From contig JANEZZ010001377.1 in assembly GCA_026122225.1 (NCBI GenBank), forward strand, positions 62,001-126,000: a stretch of DNA of 64,000 nt, given 5' to 3'. The notes under the pieces are model-generated. The model was not told the DNA's origin. It saw only the letters and a list, made by a program, of their open reading frames with translations, and did no database searches. Position numbers and translations under genes: made by a program. The DNA is from Heloderma charlesbogerti. Lineage: Eukaryota > Chordata > Lepidosauria > Squamata > Helodermatidae. Positions 1 through 9,737 of this stretch are shown piece by piece (position 1 is the stretch's first letter; every line of letters starts with the position of its first letter).

Positions 1-732
1 CACCTGTGTAAGTGCATTACATGTACGTCTGGGGAACTGGGCTGATGATGTCTCCTCCTATAATGTTGAAAACATAGACCCAGAGCCACGGTGGTGTCTT
101 TCTCCCTCACCCTTCTCTTCATGTTCTCAACATAACCTACTTTTATTTCTCTAGCATCTCCTCAGAGAGCTTCTCATTTTCTGTGAAAGCCTTGTGGCCT
201 GCAGTACCTAGCAGAAAGCAGGTCAATCAATATTTGTGCTGAAGATAAAAAGACGTAACTCCTTTAAAGCATGTCTCTTGAAATGACACCATCAAAAGTG
301 CCTCGCCTTTTGTGCTACCCGTGGTTGGTACATGATCACTGTGGAAGGGGTGGAATGCTGGAAAAAGCATGATTATGATTACCATTACCACCAAATTGTA
401 CATTTAATATTATTAATCCAGAGAGCTCCTACCACTACCAGTCAGAAAGCAGTATGCAGCTATTTCATTTTCTTTCTTTCTTTCTTAGCAGGTTATTTGT
501 GGTAAGAGAAAAGACAGAAGAAGTGGTAGGAAAACCCAGAAGGGCTATGAGCTGAAGGCAACGTTTTCTGGACCCCCTGTAAAATTACGTGAATGAGGCT
601 GGGTAATAGCACTATAAAAGCCTCATCTGGAATCATCCCAAGTCCAATAAACTCAATGGCTCTTACTTTTAAGCGTAACTTCCAGGATTCCCCATGTCAC
701 CCATGTGTTTGGTGGGTGAGTGGGTGATGATT
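1..732. other. intergenic spacer, no gene seen
   Basis: No ORF with a recognisable domain. There is a short TTTC run near 470-488. A TATA-like ctataaaagcc near 610 is followed by an AATAAA-type hexamer near 646. The text around 640-690 (tcaatggctcttacttttaagc) resembles half of the palindromic MITE seen at 32985-33137, so the TATA and AATAAA words are probably incidental. Confidence 0.5.
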
Positions 733-977
733 CTATTTATTTATTTATTTATTGCATTTATACCCCGCCTTTTTTCCCTTGCAAGGAACCCAAGGCGGCT
801 TACATCCTCCTCCTCCTCTCCATTTTATCCTCACAACAACAACCCTGTGAGGTGGGTTGGGCTGAGAGTCTGTGACTGGCCCAAAGTCACCCAGTGAGCT
901 TCCATGGCCAAGTGGGGACTAGAACCCGGATCTCCCAGCTCCTAGTCCAACACTCTTGCCACTACACCACACTGGCA
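733..977 (-). mobile_element. tRNA-derived SINE with L2-type tail
   Basis: On the minus strand this begins with a tRNA-like head (GTGGTGTAGTGG, box A-like) and a box B-like GGGTTCTAGTCCC. A body follows containing TCACAGGGTTGTTGTTGTGAGG, and it ends in an L2-type 3' tail (AAGCCGCCTTGGGTTCC, then GGTATAAATGCAATAAATAAA). SINEs with this architecture are copied by the L2 LINE machinery, which is present in the window. It is full length at about 245 bp. The exact family name is not certain. Confidence 0.75.
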
Positions 978-1142
978 TTCTACATGCAGCAACATGCATT
1001 TCACTGCTGTGCATGGACATCTGTGAAACACAGTGGTTGAATGGATATTAATGATTGCTTGGGCAACAATTCTATCCCTGTCCACACACATTTTCACCTG
1101 CTGTGTTGCCTGTGGAAAGGGCTGGTTTCATTTGCTCTAGAA

Positions 1143-1399
1143 CGGGTGCAGAGCCCCAAATCTCTCACTCTGGGATTCTCCCAGATGGCTGCACCCTCTT
1201 TTCCTCAACCACCGACCATTTGGTGGTTTCCCAACTTTTGCGCAGTTTTTGAAGATCGAAGTGCTTTTCCTAACGCTTAGTTACTGGCAGTAAGAGCTTT
1301 GGGCTAAAATTCGGTAGTTTGGGCCACGCCTCTTTTGCCTTTCACCCTGCCCACCATAGGATGGGCCCCCAAGAGCTTCTCCGAGGTTCAGCAACCCTG
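1143..1399. mobile_element. degenerate non-autonomous hAT element
   Basis: Internal text (ccatttggtggtttccca, agagcttctcc) matches the better preserved hAT element at 24838-25183. The flanks CTCTAGAA (1135-1142) and CTCTAGAC (1400-1407) match at 7 of 8 positions, as expected for an aged 8-bp hAT target duplication. Terminal repeats are eroded (CGGGTGCAGAG at left, AACCCTG at right). It has no coding capacity. Confidence 0.6.
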
Positions 1400-1610
1400 C
1401 TCTAGACTCTAGGCATTCACCTGAATGATAGGAACAAAGCAGTTCCTTCCTCCAGCTGTTGCTTGCAACATTTCTAATCTTTTCACGCTCCGGGGAGAGA
1501 GGGAAACCATCCGCTGCTTCTTGTCTGCAGGAAAGGGCTTCACTTCAAGGAAAGATATAATTGTTTTTAGAAGGTCTTACTACAAATTGTAGCCTCCAGC
1601 CCTCTTTCCC

Positions 1611-1612
<2 letters not shown>

Positions 1613-1649
<37 letters not shown>

Positions 1650-1677
1650 CGCGCGCGCATGCGTGCATGTGTGTGTG
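1613..1677. repeat. (TG)n(CG)n microsatellite
   Basis: About 28 bases of alternating TG pass directly into about 18 bases of alternating CG, then GCATGCGTGCATGTGTGTGTG. It is a continuous alternating purine-pyrimidine tract of about 65 bp, a class of sequence known to favour Z-DNA. Confidence 0.95.
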
Positions 1678-2309
1678 CTTCAAGCCTCAGGAAGTCTCCT
1701 TCCCACAGTCTTGAAAACTACTTCTAGGCCTGGAGCTCAGCTTCACCAAGAATGCAGCTAATTTCCCCACCAAAGCATAACTTGGTGAAGGCTGGAGCAT
1801 TCCCAGTTGGTCCTAAGTGTTAAATCCATTTGCTCAGCTACTTCCCCCAAAATTAGCTTGTGCATTTGAATATTTGTAAACCCCAATAAATGTGCCATTG
1901 TGGCGACATCCTCTCCAACAGTGTCTGAGTGTGAACCTCTTTGGGTAGGAATTGCCTTCTTAGCCATAGACGCTCTGTTGCCAATGTCTAAAGATTCCTT
2001 ATAAGCAGGTGTGTGAGTCTCGTTAGAATGTCTGCAAGGTTGTACATGGGACTAACTAGAGCATATCACATAACAACATGGTAGCCAGGGGGAGCCTGAA
2101 CAGGGGCAGGAAGCAAGTCTCTCTCATTGGTTGAGCAGCACCTGCGGGGTTGATGACATTCAGTTCCATTCCCCCCACCCAACCTGGAAGTATGTTGCTT
2201 TCAAGTGCTGTGTGACCCATGAAAAGCAGATTTTTAAGGTACGGTACACTCGGCTTTTCTTGATTCATGTGCCCCTGACAGACCAAAGCTGATTCCATGA
2301 AAATCTGGA
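1678..2309. other. spacer upstream of Gypsy remnant, no gene seen
   Basis: No domain recognised on either strand. The last 100 or so bases before 2310 could be eroded gag sequence of the following retrotransposon, but I see no clear CCHC zinc knuckle and no 5' LTR. Confidence 0.4.
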
Positions 2310-2324
2310 TAATACTCAAACATG

Positions 2325-3150
2325 CTTCTCATTCCGTGGTCATGAAGATTCCCTCCCACCCCCGACTAGACGGCAAAACAGTATCAATGCAATTGGACAC
2401 TGGTTCTGCTGTATCAGTTATCTCACAGCATGAATTTGAGCAGCACTTCAAATATGCTAGACGGAGGCTTTCAGAAATACAATTATGAACTTATACTGGA
2501 GAAAATATCATTTCCACTGGAATGGAGCCTGTAACTGTGAGATATAGCAACCAGCAACAATTATTGAACTTATATGTTGTGAAAACAGGTGGACCAGCAC
2601 TTTGGGGTCATGATTGGCAGAGGGAGCTGCAGCTGGATTGGAGCGCCGTCAGGAGTCTGGTGCCACACTCCCGATGCTGCAGTCAGCTGAGAGTAGGCTA
2701 AAAAAAGTGTTGGATGCTGCTGCATCTGTGTTCAGGGCTGGCACACTAAAGCACATCCAAGGTAAAATACTGTTAGTAGAGAACACCACACCCAAGTTTC
2801 ACAAGGCCTGCCCAGTTCCATATGCCATACACAAAAAAGTGGAAACTGAGCTGGAAGCTAAGGGGATTCTTTCAAAACTTGATTGGAGCCCATGGGCTAC
2901 ACCTGTGGTTCCCGTAGCTAAGAAGGCTGGAGCTGTCAGAATCTGTGGTGATTTTGAAGTTACCATTAATCCAGTATTATTGCAGGCTGAATGATATCCA
3001 TTGCCCAGAACTGAGGACATTTTCACTAACCTAGCTGGGGGGCAATGTTTCAGCAAAATAGTTCTAGGCTAGCAGAGGTTTATTTACAAATGGAAATGGA
3101 GGAAGATTCTAAGGTGTTTCTTACCATAAACACACACAAAAGACTACATT
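2325..3150 (+). pseudogene. Gypsy pol remnant: protease and N-terminal RT
   Basis: The retropepsin active-site motif LDTGSAVS is readable at about 2392-2415. After a stop at about 2486, reading resumes at 2614 with text typical of the protease-RT connector and RT fingers: PVPYAIHKKVETEL, then LDWSPWATPVVPVAKK and RICGDFEVTINP (about 2812-2975). A TGA at 2992 and another stop near 3068 break the frame. The hAT MITE then interrupts RT. The substrate would have been the element's own RNA template. It is clearly inactive. Confidence 0.8.
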
Positions 3151-3158
3151 GTTATAAC

Positions 3159-3699
3159 TAGGGATGGTGTGGGTGCCCGATTCCATCCAGGAACCCAGCG
3201 GAACCACCCCTGCCCGCATCCCCAAGCCCTGCTCACTGAGCCCCTGCCCCTGCTCACCCCCTGCTCGCACTCAGCAAACAGCCCGCACTCACCCCGGTGA
3301 CCTCCTTGATCTTCATAGTCACCATTTTTTGAGGCATAAAATGGTGATCGCAAAAATGCACATATTTGCATGTGCAAAAAATGTGCATTTTTGCAAATGC
3401 ACATATTCACATATGCAAAAATGCATGTTTGTGGGAATGTATATATTTGCTTGTGCGTGAAAATGTGCGTTTTTGCAAAAATGCGCATTTTCGCACATAC
3501 GCAAATATGCACATTTTGCAGCCGTCATTTTATTTCTCAAAAAATGGCAACTTTGGAGCTCGCTGAGGCTGCCGGGGTGAGTTCAGGCTGCTCGCTGAGT
3601 GTGGGAGGGGCTTGAGTATGGTCCGGAGACTGGCGAGCAGGGGCAGGGGCTGGGTGGGCACCAGGAGAACCCGGATGGGGGTGGGTTCGCACATCCCTA
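3159..3699. mobile_element. non-autonomous hAT element (TAGGGATG ends) inside Gypsy RT
   Basis: It begins TAGGGATGG and ends ACATCCCTA, flanked by a perfect 8-bp duplication GTTATAAC (3151-3158 and 3700-3707), which is diagnostic of hAT-superfamily insertion. The 541-bp interior is a rough palindrome. GC-rich arms surround an AT-rich core (about 3330-3530) made of repeated TGCATTTTTGCA-like words. Each arm carries a GTGAGT splice-donor-like site facing outward: minus strand at 3287-3292 (CCGGG before GTGAGT) and plus strand at 3577-3582. Several ORFs on both strands of the core are by-products of the repeat and not genes. Confidence 0.9.
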
Positions 3700-3707
3700 G
3701 TTATAAC

Positions 3708-4490
3708 AGAACTGTTTTTCGCGTAGCATCGGCACTATCACTTTGGCAGAGAGCCATGGATCAAGTGCTATAAGGCTGTCCAGGCACCCAGTGCTACTTA
3801 GATGATATCATTGTCTCTGGAGCAAATGATGAGCTACATCTACAAAAACTCAAGGCAGTTCTGCAGAGATTTGCAGTCTGTGGACTCGGATCACAACACA
3901 ACAAATATGAGCTCTTTAAACCTAGTATTACATACTGGGGTCACACTATTGATGCACAAGGTCTGTACTGAAGACAAAATCCAAGCACTTGTAAACACTT
4001 CAAGGCCAAAAGATGTGTCACAGCTATAATCCTACTTAGGATTTGTTAATTATTACAACAGATTCCTTCCCAACTTAGCCTCGATGCTACATCCCTTGAA
4101 TGCTTTGCTTCAAATGGGGAAGACATGGCAGTGGATAAAACAGTGTGAACAAGCTTTCAAGGAAGCAAAGAAAATGGTGACATCAGACACTGTGATCACA
4201 CATTATGGCCCACACCTACCAGTGAAACTAGTTTGTGATGCCTTGCCATACAGCATTGGTGTGGTTATGTCATACATCAGGAAAGACAGCAGTGAATGCC
4301 CAATAGCTTTTGCATCACATTCACTCACAGCTGTGGAGAAGCCCTGAATCTGGTCTGGGGAGTTAAACACTTCAACCAGAACCTGTATGGGAGAGAGTTT
4401 ACCCTAGTCACTGACCATCAGCTGCTATTGTCTATTTTCAATTGACAAAAGGGGATTCTGCTTACAGCAGCTGCCCAAGTACAGCAATGG
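3708..4490 (+). pseudogene. Gypsy pol remnant: C-terminal RT and RNase H
   Basis: The frame resumes after the MITE. The RT catalytic box CYLDDII is readable at about 3793, followed by ITYWGHTIDAQG and SYLGFVNYYNRFLPN (about 4030-4075). RNase H text LVCDALPYSIGVV begins at about 4230, then [13 protein letters not shown] and [11 protein letters not shown]. Stops occur at about 4027, 4345 and 4443. The YxDD box survives but the reading frame does not. Confidence 0.85.
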
Positions 4491-4815
4491 GCATTGTTTC
4501 TTGGAGGATACCAATACAAATTAGAATTTAAGAGGATGCACAGTCATGCAAATGGCGATGGATTGTTCCATTTACCCTGGAGGGTGAAAAAACTGAGACA
4601 TACACATCAGATGGAGATTCCTGTGACATGTTTACTCTCACAGAGATTGAGAGTCTTCCCATCACAGCAGAGATGATACACAGAGAAACTAGGAGAGACG
4701 CAACACTGTCTCAAGTCTACACGGCAACCCAAAATAGATGGAATACACAGCAGAAATCTCAGTTCATGGAGTTCTATGAATGCCATGACATTGAGTTCTT
4801 GACAGTGGTTGTCTA

Positions 4816-4890
4816 ATGTGGGGGCTAAGAGTCATCATTCCATCCAAGTTGAGAGCTCGAGTGTTGGGGGAGCTACATGTTGGATATATA
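4816..4890 (+). pseudogene. Gypsy integrase zinc-binding fragment, 5' part
   Basis: VIIPSKLRARVLGELHVGYI matches the start of the integrase HHCC region, where LH-x-GH is the usual histidine motif. The Tc1 transposon enters at the TA at 4889-4890, and the rest of the zinc-binding domain continues at 6548. Confidence 0.7.
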
Positions 4891-5114
4891 CTGAGTCAGG
4901 GCCAGAAATATTGGAGCAAGGATAACTGTTTTGGCAGTTGGCCTCTGTACACCACCACATTGAAGTTGAAAGGAAACACACCCAGATGGGAGCGAAGTCA
5001 GGACTTTCAGCTGTAATTCTCGAGGTTTGACAAAAGTAGGGCACTAACCATTCAGGAAGGACAGCCACTGGCATACACACACACCCATCGTTGGTGGCTC
5101 AGAAGTAATGGAAC
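4891..5114. repeat. left terminal inverted repeat of Tc1 element
   Basis: It pairs with 6324-6545 in inverted orientation over about 222 bases with few mismatches. The outer end reads CTGAGTCAGGGCC against CAGTCAGGGCC in the other copy. Inner ends share ccatcgttggtggctcaga on this strand. Confidence 0.9.
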
Positions 5115-5147
5115 AAACCAACATCATTTCAAACTTAAGGATCGCCT

Positions 5148-6185
5148 CTAATACCTGGATGAAAATCCTTTGCAGTCAATGACTGCCTGAAGTCTGGAAC
5201 CCATGGGCATGAACAAATGCTGAGTTTCCCCCCTCGAGATGCTTTGCCAGGCCTTTACTGCAGCTGCCTTCAGCTGCTGCTTGTTTGTGGGTCTTTCTGC
5301 CTTCAGTCTTGTCTTCAGTAAGTGAGAAGCATGCTCTATGGGGTGGAGATCAGGTGACTGACTTGGCCATTGAAGAACATCCCACTTCTTTGCCTGGAGA
5401 AACTCTTGGATAGCTTTTGCTGTATGTTTTGGGTCATTATCCATCTGCAATATGAAGCATTGTCCTATCAGTTTGGCAGCATTCAGCTGAATCTGAGCAG
5501 AAAGTATAGCCCTATACACTACAGAATTCATCCTGCTGCTTTGATCAGCAGTCAGGTCATCAATAAACACCAGTGATCCAGTTCCATTGGCAGTCATACA
5601 TGCCCATGCCATAACACTGCCTCCACCATGTTTGACAGATGATGTGGTATGCTTTGGATCATGAGCTGTTCCTTTCCTTCTCCATACTTTTCTCTTCCTA
5701 TCATTCTGGTACAAGTTCATCTTGGTTTCATCAGTCCATAGAATCTTATTCCAGAACTGGGCAGGCTTTTTTAGGTGTTTTCTGGCAAAGGATAATCTGG
5801 CCTTTCGGTTCTTGAGCGTTACCAGTGGTTTGCACCTTGTTGTGAAGCCTCTGTATTTACATTCATAAAGCCGTCTCTTGACTGTAGATGTTGGCAATGA
5901 CATGCCTACCTCCGCAAGAGCATTCTTGATCTGGCTAGATGTTGTGAAAGGGTTCCTCTTCACCATGAGCAGAATTCTGCGGTCATCCACTTTAGTTGTC
6001 TTCCGTGGTCTTCCAGGCCTTTTGCTGTTGCTGAGCTTGCTAGTTAATTCCTTCTTTTTCAGGATGATCCAAACTGTTGTGTTGGCCACTCCCACTGTTT
6101 TTGCTATCTGTCTGATGGGTTTATGTTGTTTCCTCAGCCTAATGATGGCCTCCTTCACTCGCATGGACACCTCTTTGGACCTCAT
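5148..6185 (-). CDS. Tc1-like transposase, intact
   Basis: 345 aa, the normal length for Tc1 transposases (about 340). It would bind the element's terminal repeats in the nucleus and catalyse cut-and-paste transposition into TA sites. The N-terminal helix-turn-helix region (about residues 8-45, RQIAKTVGVANTTVW) is followed by the GRPR linker motif at residues 58-61, a second DNA-binding helix-turn-helix (about 65-125), then the DDE catalytic domain. Catalytic residues are all visible: Asp152 (ILWTDETK), Asp249 (LQMDNDPKH) and Glu284 (SPDLHPIEH), with 34 residues between the last two, i.e. DD34E. The glycine-rich GGGSVMAW box is present at about 187-194. The start Met was chosen because MRSKE is a usual beginning for the family. 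No stop or frameshift is seen. Whether it is active is not shown by sequence. Confidence 0.93.
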   Translation of the reverse strand: MRSKEVSMRVKEAIIRLRKQHKPIRQIAKTVGVANTTVWIILKKKELTSKLSNSKRPGRPRKTTKVDDRRILLMVKRNPFTTSSQIKNALAEVGMSLPTSTVKRRLYECKYRGFTTRCKPLVTLKNRKARLSFARKHLKKPAQFWNKILWTDETKMNLYQNDRKRKVWRRKGTAHDPKHTTSSVKHGGGSVMAWACMTANGTGSLVFIDDLTADQSSRMNSVVYRAILSAQIQLNAAKLIGQCFILQMDNDPKHTAKAIQEFLQAKKWDVLQWPSQSPDLHPIEHASHLLKTRLKAERPTNKQQLKAAAVKAWQSISRGETQHLFMPMGSRLQAVIDCKGFSSRY

Positions 6186-6323
6186 GTTGGGAGTTCCAGT
6201 GAACAGCTACCAAATGCAAATGTAACACTCAGAACCACCTCCAGGCCTTTTATCTGCTTGATTGGTCATGGGGTGCCCAGGAAACAGGCCACACCTGGCC
6301 ATGCAGCTGCTTGTCAGTCATTC

Positions 6324-6545
6324 GTTCCATTACTTATGAGCCACCAACGATGGGTGTGTGTGTATGCCACTGGCTACACTACCTGAATGGTTAGTTCCCC
6401 ACTTTTGTCAAACCCCTTGAATTACAGCTGAAAGTCCTGACTTTGCTCCCATCTGGGTGTGTTTCCTTTCAACTTCAATGTGGTTCTGTATAGAGGCCAA
6501 CTGCCAAAACTGTTATCCTTGTTCCAATATTTCTGGCCCTGACTG
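6324..6545. repeat. right terminal inverted repeat of Tc1 element
   Basis: Inverted partner of 4891-5114. The outer end on the minus strand reads CAGTCAGGGCCAGAAATATT, directly adjacent to the target TA at 6546-6547. Confidence 0.9.
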
Positions 6546-6547
6546 TA

Positions 6548-7640
6548 AGAGTAGCAACAATTAAGGCATTAGCTTGTAGTTCCGTTTTGTGGCTGGGAAT
6601 AGGCCAACAAATCAAACAGCTGGCAATGAGTTGTTCAGGTTGCAAACATGTACTAAAGATGCCAGAAACAGCTCCACTTTACCCATGGGAATAGCCTGCC
6701 TTGCCCTGGCAAAGGATTCACATAGACTTTGCAGGACCATTTCTGGGCACAATGTTGTTTTTAGTTGTGGATGCATGTTCCAAGTGGCCAGAGGTGTTTC
6801 CAATAACTTCAACAATGGCCACACATACCATTGATGTATTGAGGGAACTCTTTGTAAGAACAGGTGTTTCTGAACAACTAGTGGGTAACAACGGAGCACA
6901 ATTTGTAGCTGAACAGTTTCAGACATTCCTGAAAAAGAATGGAAGTAGATATATAACATCAGCACCACATCATCCAGCTACAAACATCGGGCTGAAAGGT
7001 TTGTTCAAAGCCTGAAGTATGTTTTGCAAGCAATGTCTGGGGAAAACATTACACTGAACCAAAAGTCTGGAAATTTTTAAATTGCATATCACAATGCAGT
7101 TCACACAACAACAAACCAAATGCCTGCAACATTGTTCTTGGGTGATACCTTATGTTCCAGGTTAGATCTTCCCAAGCCTAATTTGAGAAGAAGTGTTCAG
7201 GGCAAACAGCTGAAACAAGCTGAGCAATCTTCTCATGAAGAAGCACAACACTTATCCATTGGACAACCTGTATAAGCAAGAGACTACAGAGGAGAACAGA
7301 AATGGGTAACTGGAACATTTTTTTTTTTAAAGGACTGGACTTCTTTCTAGGGATATTCTGTATAACAGTATAAGAGATTGTTCCCAACAATATTTGGAGA
7401 TGACACAGCTGAAGAGATCAGAGGTACAGATCGAAGAAGTAGCACCAGATGTGGCTGGTGTTCCAACTGCAATTTCTGAGCTACCACCACCACCACCTGT
7501 CCCCAAAGTGGACGCTCCACCAGTAGTTGCTCCACAGTTGCCCATATTGCCAGACATACTGAGTGTTTCTCCCTGTGGTGACAGATGCTACCCCACTCAA
7601 ATAAGAAAGCCAGTGGAACGGCTCAGTTTGTAGATATAGT
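6548..7640 (+). pseudogene. Gypsy integrase remnant and pol tail
   Basis: The zinc-binding domain resumes with ATIKALACSSVLWLG and a C-x2-C (SCSGCKHV). The catalytic core follows: first Asp in IHIDFAGPF (about 6718), VVDACSKWPEVFP (about 6757), then LVGNNGAQFVAEQF (about 6880), where the second catalytic Asp of the usual DNG motif is now Asn. HHPATN at about 6968 precedes a frame break at about 7013. The tail near 7394-7633 is proline-rich (PPPPPVPKVDAPPVV) and could be the end of pol. It is inactive. Confidence 0.8.
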
Positions 7641-7675
7641 ATGGGTTATATATAGTGGGGAGGATTGTAATGTAT

Positions 7676-7886
7676 TGGCTCAGTGTTGCTGTGACTGTAG
7701 TTGACTGAGTGTGCCTGTGATCTATTGTTCTCCTTTTGATTATTTAGAGCTGCCTGCAAACAGATCCAGGCAAGCCCCATCTTGTGTTCTCAGTTCTTCT
7801 AGAACGTTCAATAAAGCAAGCAGCAGAAAACCCCCACTCCTGATTCCTGTGTCTTCCTTGTCAAAGAAGGTAGAAAGGACACAACA
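7676..7886 (+). repeat. 3' LTR of Gypsy element
   Basis: A purine-rich stretch (agtggggaggat, 7663-7675) precedes TGTAATG, and the unit ends at about 7886 with ACACAACA, giving TG...CA ends. A polyadenylation signal AATAAA lies at 7810-7815. No second copy is found upstream, so the assignment rests on position, polypurine tract and signals rather than on an LTR pair. The end boundary is approximate. Confidence 0.6.
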
Positions 7887-7989
7887 GGGGAACTTCATTT
7901 TTCCCACTGTCTCCACATAATGCATAATTTTTAAAAATGGCTATGTTTTCCACCCTTCACCTTTTTTCTAAACTAAAAAAAGCACCAAC

Positions 7990-8180
7990 CATTGTTACTT
8001 TTCCTCATAGGGGAGTTGCTCCAGCCCCCTGATCATTTTGGTTGCCCTTTTCTCCACCTTTCCCAATTGTACAAAATATCCTTCTTGCGATGCAATGACT
8101 AGAACTGTACACAGTATTCCAAGTGTGGTTGCACTACAGAAGTGAGGTGTGATGTATATAGCACTAGAATTTTGATGTGC
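7990..8180 (-). mobile_element. CR1 LINE fragment (ORF2 C-terminal coding)
   Basis: On the minus strand it reads [18 protein letters not shown], which is the conserved C-terminal part of CR1 ORF2 (compare [17 protein letters not shown] in the CR1 copy ending at 17308). It is truncated at both ends and ancient. Confidence 0.8.
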
Positions 8181-9737
8181 AGAACTCCAGGTGAGCAATC
8201 GATCAGATTGCACCATTTCCATGGGTTCTTGTTGTCCTGTCCATCGCCACGGCATCCTCCTTTGTTGGTTGGTTCTAATCTATGCACTTTGTCAGTTAAG
8301 ATGGTAGCCAAGTTGGCAAGTATCATCCAAGAACTCATGATGGTTTTCCCTCAATCAGGGACTTCCAAAATAGCAAAGAAGTAAAGGGACTAAACTAGCA
8401 ATTGCTCAAGGAGCAAACCAATCTCCTCCGCACCCTGAAAAAGTGACCATAGGGTTGGATACAAGGATCTGCATTCTGCAAGTCGAAGGGATGTTCTGCA
8501 AGAGGAAGGGCTCTGCTTGGGAAAGTCCCTCTGCCAAATGTCTGGGGGTCCCCTCCCTCACATACCCCATAACTCAGCCCATTTAGCAGGATCTCCTGAC
8601 TCCTGGTTTAGCATTTTCAGAGGACTGGAGGACTCTGCCATGGGAGGGAGGAGGCAGGGAAATCCACTTTCACCGGTGCATTTGCTTACACTTAAATCTG
8701 TACCCAGCCCTACATGTTGATTGAGGGGGACAGAGAGACTTAACCTGGGGCTGCCATTTTAAACAGCAGCCCTGTGTTGTCCCAGCCAAATAAAATCAAA
8801 TGCTTTCTCTGACTCAAGGTCTAAGATTCTGCAATTCTGCTCCTTATTTCCTTTATTGTGGAGTGTGCAGATATAAAAAAACTACAACTTCACAACAAAA
8901 TAGGATAGTGAAGTCCCTGACTTTGAGGCTCCAGCAACATATCTCCCTTGAATCAACTTTTTCAGCCAGAAGTGGCTCCCAAATTAAGGAGGGGCTGGGC
9001 AAAGTTCAAAATCAAAAAAGGAACAGCTGCAGCAATTGAATTCCCATTGCATTTTGTTTTGACACAGGTCTTTATCAAGGGAATTACAAACTCTCAGAGA
9101 CTTTTCTGGAGGATTCCCTCTCCCTTACTTCTTCCAAAGTAGACTGAAAGGTAGAATACCTTCAAATCTTGGTGGTCTCTGTTTTTAATTGGATCAACTT
9201 TCAGATTGTGTACATTCCACATACCCAAAATTGCCAAGCTGATGCTGTTTCTTGGAAACCCAAGTATTTGTAGAAAACCAAGGACATACTTCAGGTGTGC
9301 CTCTTGCATCCATAGAATTTTGCAGCCACAATGCAGGACTCCAGATTGCTAACCCTTGTCTGCCAACAGCAACAATAAGATGGTTACACCCAAACGCAGA
9401 TTCAAGCACTGTCAGAAGATGACAGTCCTCCTGTGGGCAATTATGTATCTGATGGACTTCGGTATATGCATACTTGCCTGTATATCCCTGGTGATCTCAC
9501 TAGTTTTCAGGTTTTCACCTGTGTCATGATGGCCCCCCAGCAGGTCACTCTGGAGTCTTTAAAACACTCCATCAAATAACCAGGGATTTCTGGTGGCCAT
9601 ACATCAGGGAAGACACATGACATCATGTTACCTCCTGTGAAATGTGTGCCCATGTGAAGGATCACTCTTGGAAAACAGAGGGCCTATTTCATCCCTTGCC
9701 TATTCCAGATGGACCCTGGAAAACTGTAAGCCTGGAC
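8181..9737. other. spacer, no gene seen
   Basis: Short ORFs on both strands lack recognisable domains or splice context. I see no repeat family that I can name. This may be unique intergenic sequence or very old repeats. Confidence 0.4.

Larger units (their letters stand above)
4891..6545 (-). mobile_element. complete Tc1-like DNA transposon
   Basis: The 1655-bp element sits between TA dinucleotides (4889-4890 and 6546-6547), as expected for Tc1/mariner insertion. Terminal inverted repeats of about 222 bp (4891-5114 and 6324-6545) are nearly identical. They start AGTCAGGGCCAGAAATATT after a 2-base difference at the left tip. One uninterrupted transposase gene lies between them on the minus strand. 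Long repeats of about 220 bp resemble the IR/DR class of Tc1 elements. It interrupts the Gypsy integrase, and the Gypsy frame can be followed on both sides. Confidence 0.95.
2310..7886 (+). mobile_element. decayed Ty3/Gypsy-type LTR retrotransposon, 5'-truncated
   Basis: The order protease, reverse transcriptase, RNase H, integrase, polypurine tract and 3' LTR is seen on the plus strand, which is the Ty3/Gypsy order. No convincing gag and no 5' LTR lie upstream. The body is split twice: by a hAT MITE at 3159-3699 within the RT domain and by a complete Tc1 transposon at 4891-6545 within the integrase zinc-binding domain. Stops and frameshifts occur throughout, so it is non-functional and older than both insertions. 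Confidence 0.85.

Noticed and set aside
600..660. TATA box plus polyadenylation signal suggesting a solo LTR
   Set aside because: No TG...CA ends, no TSD and no second copy. The surrounding words match half of a palindromic MITE.
3144..3615. Overlapping ORFs with repeated Phe/Cys/His text, resembling zinc-finger-like protein
   Set aside because: They translate the TGCATTTTTGCA word array on both strands. No regular zinc-finger spacing is present.
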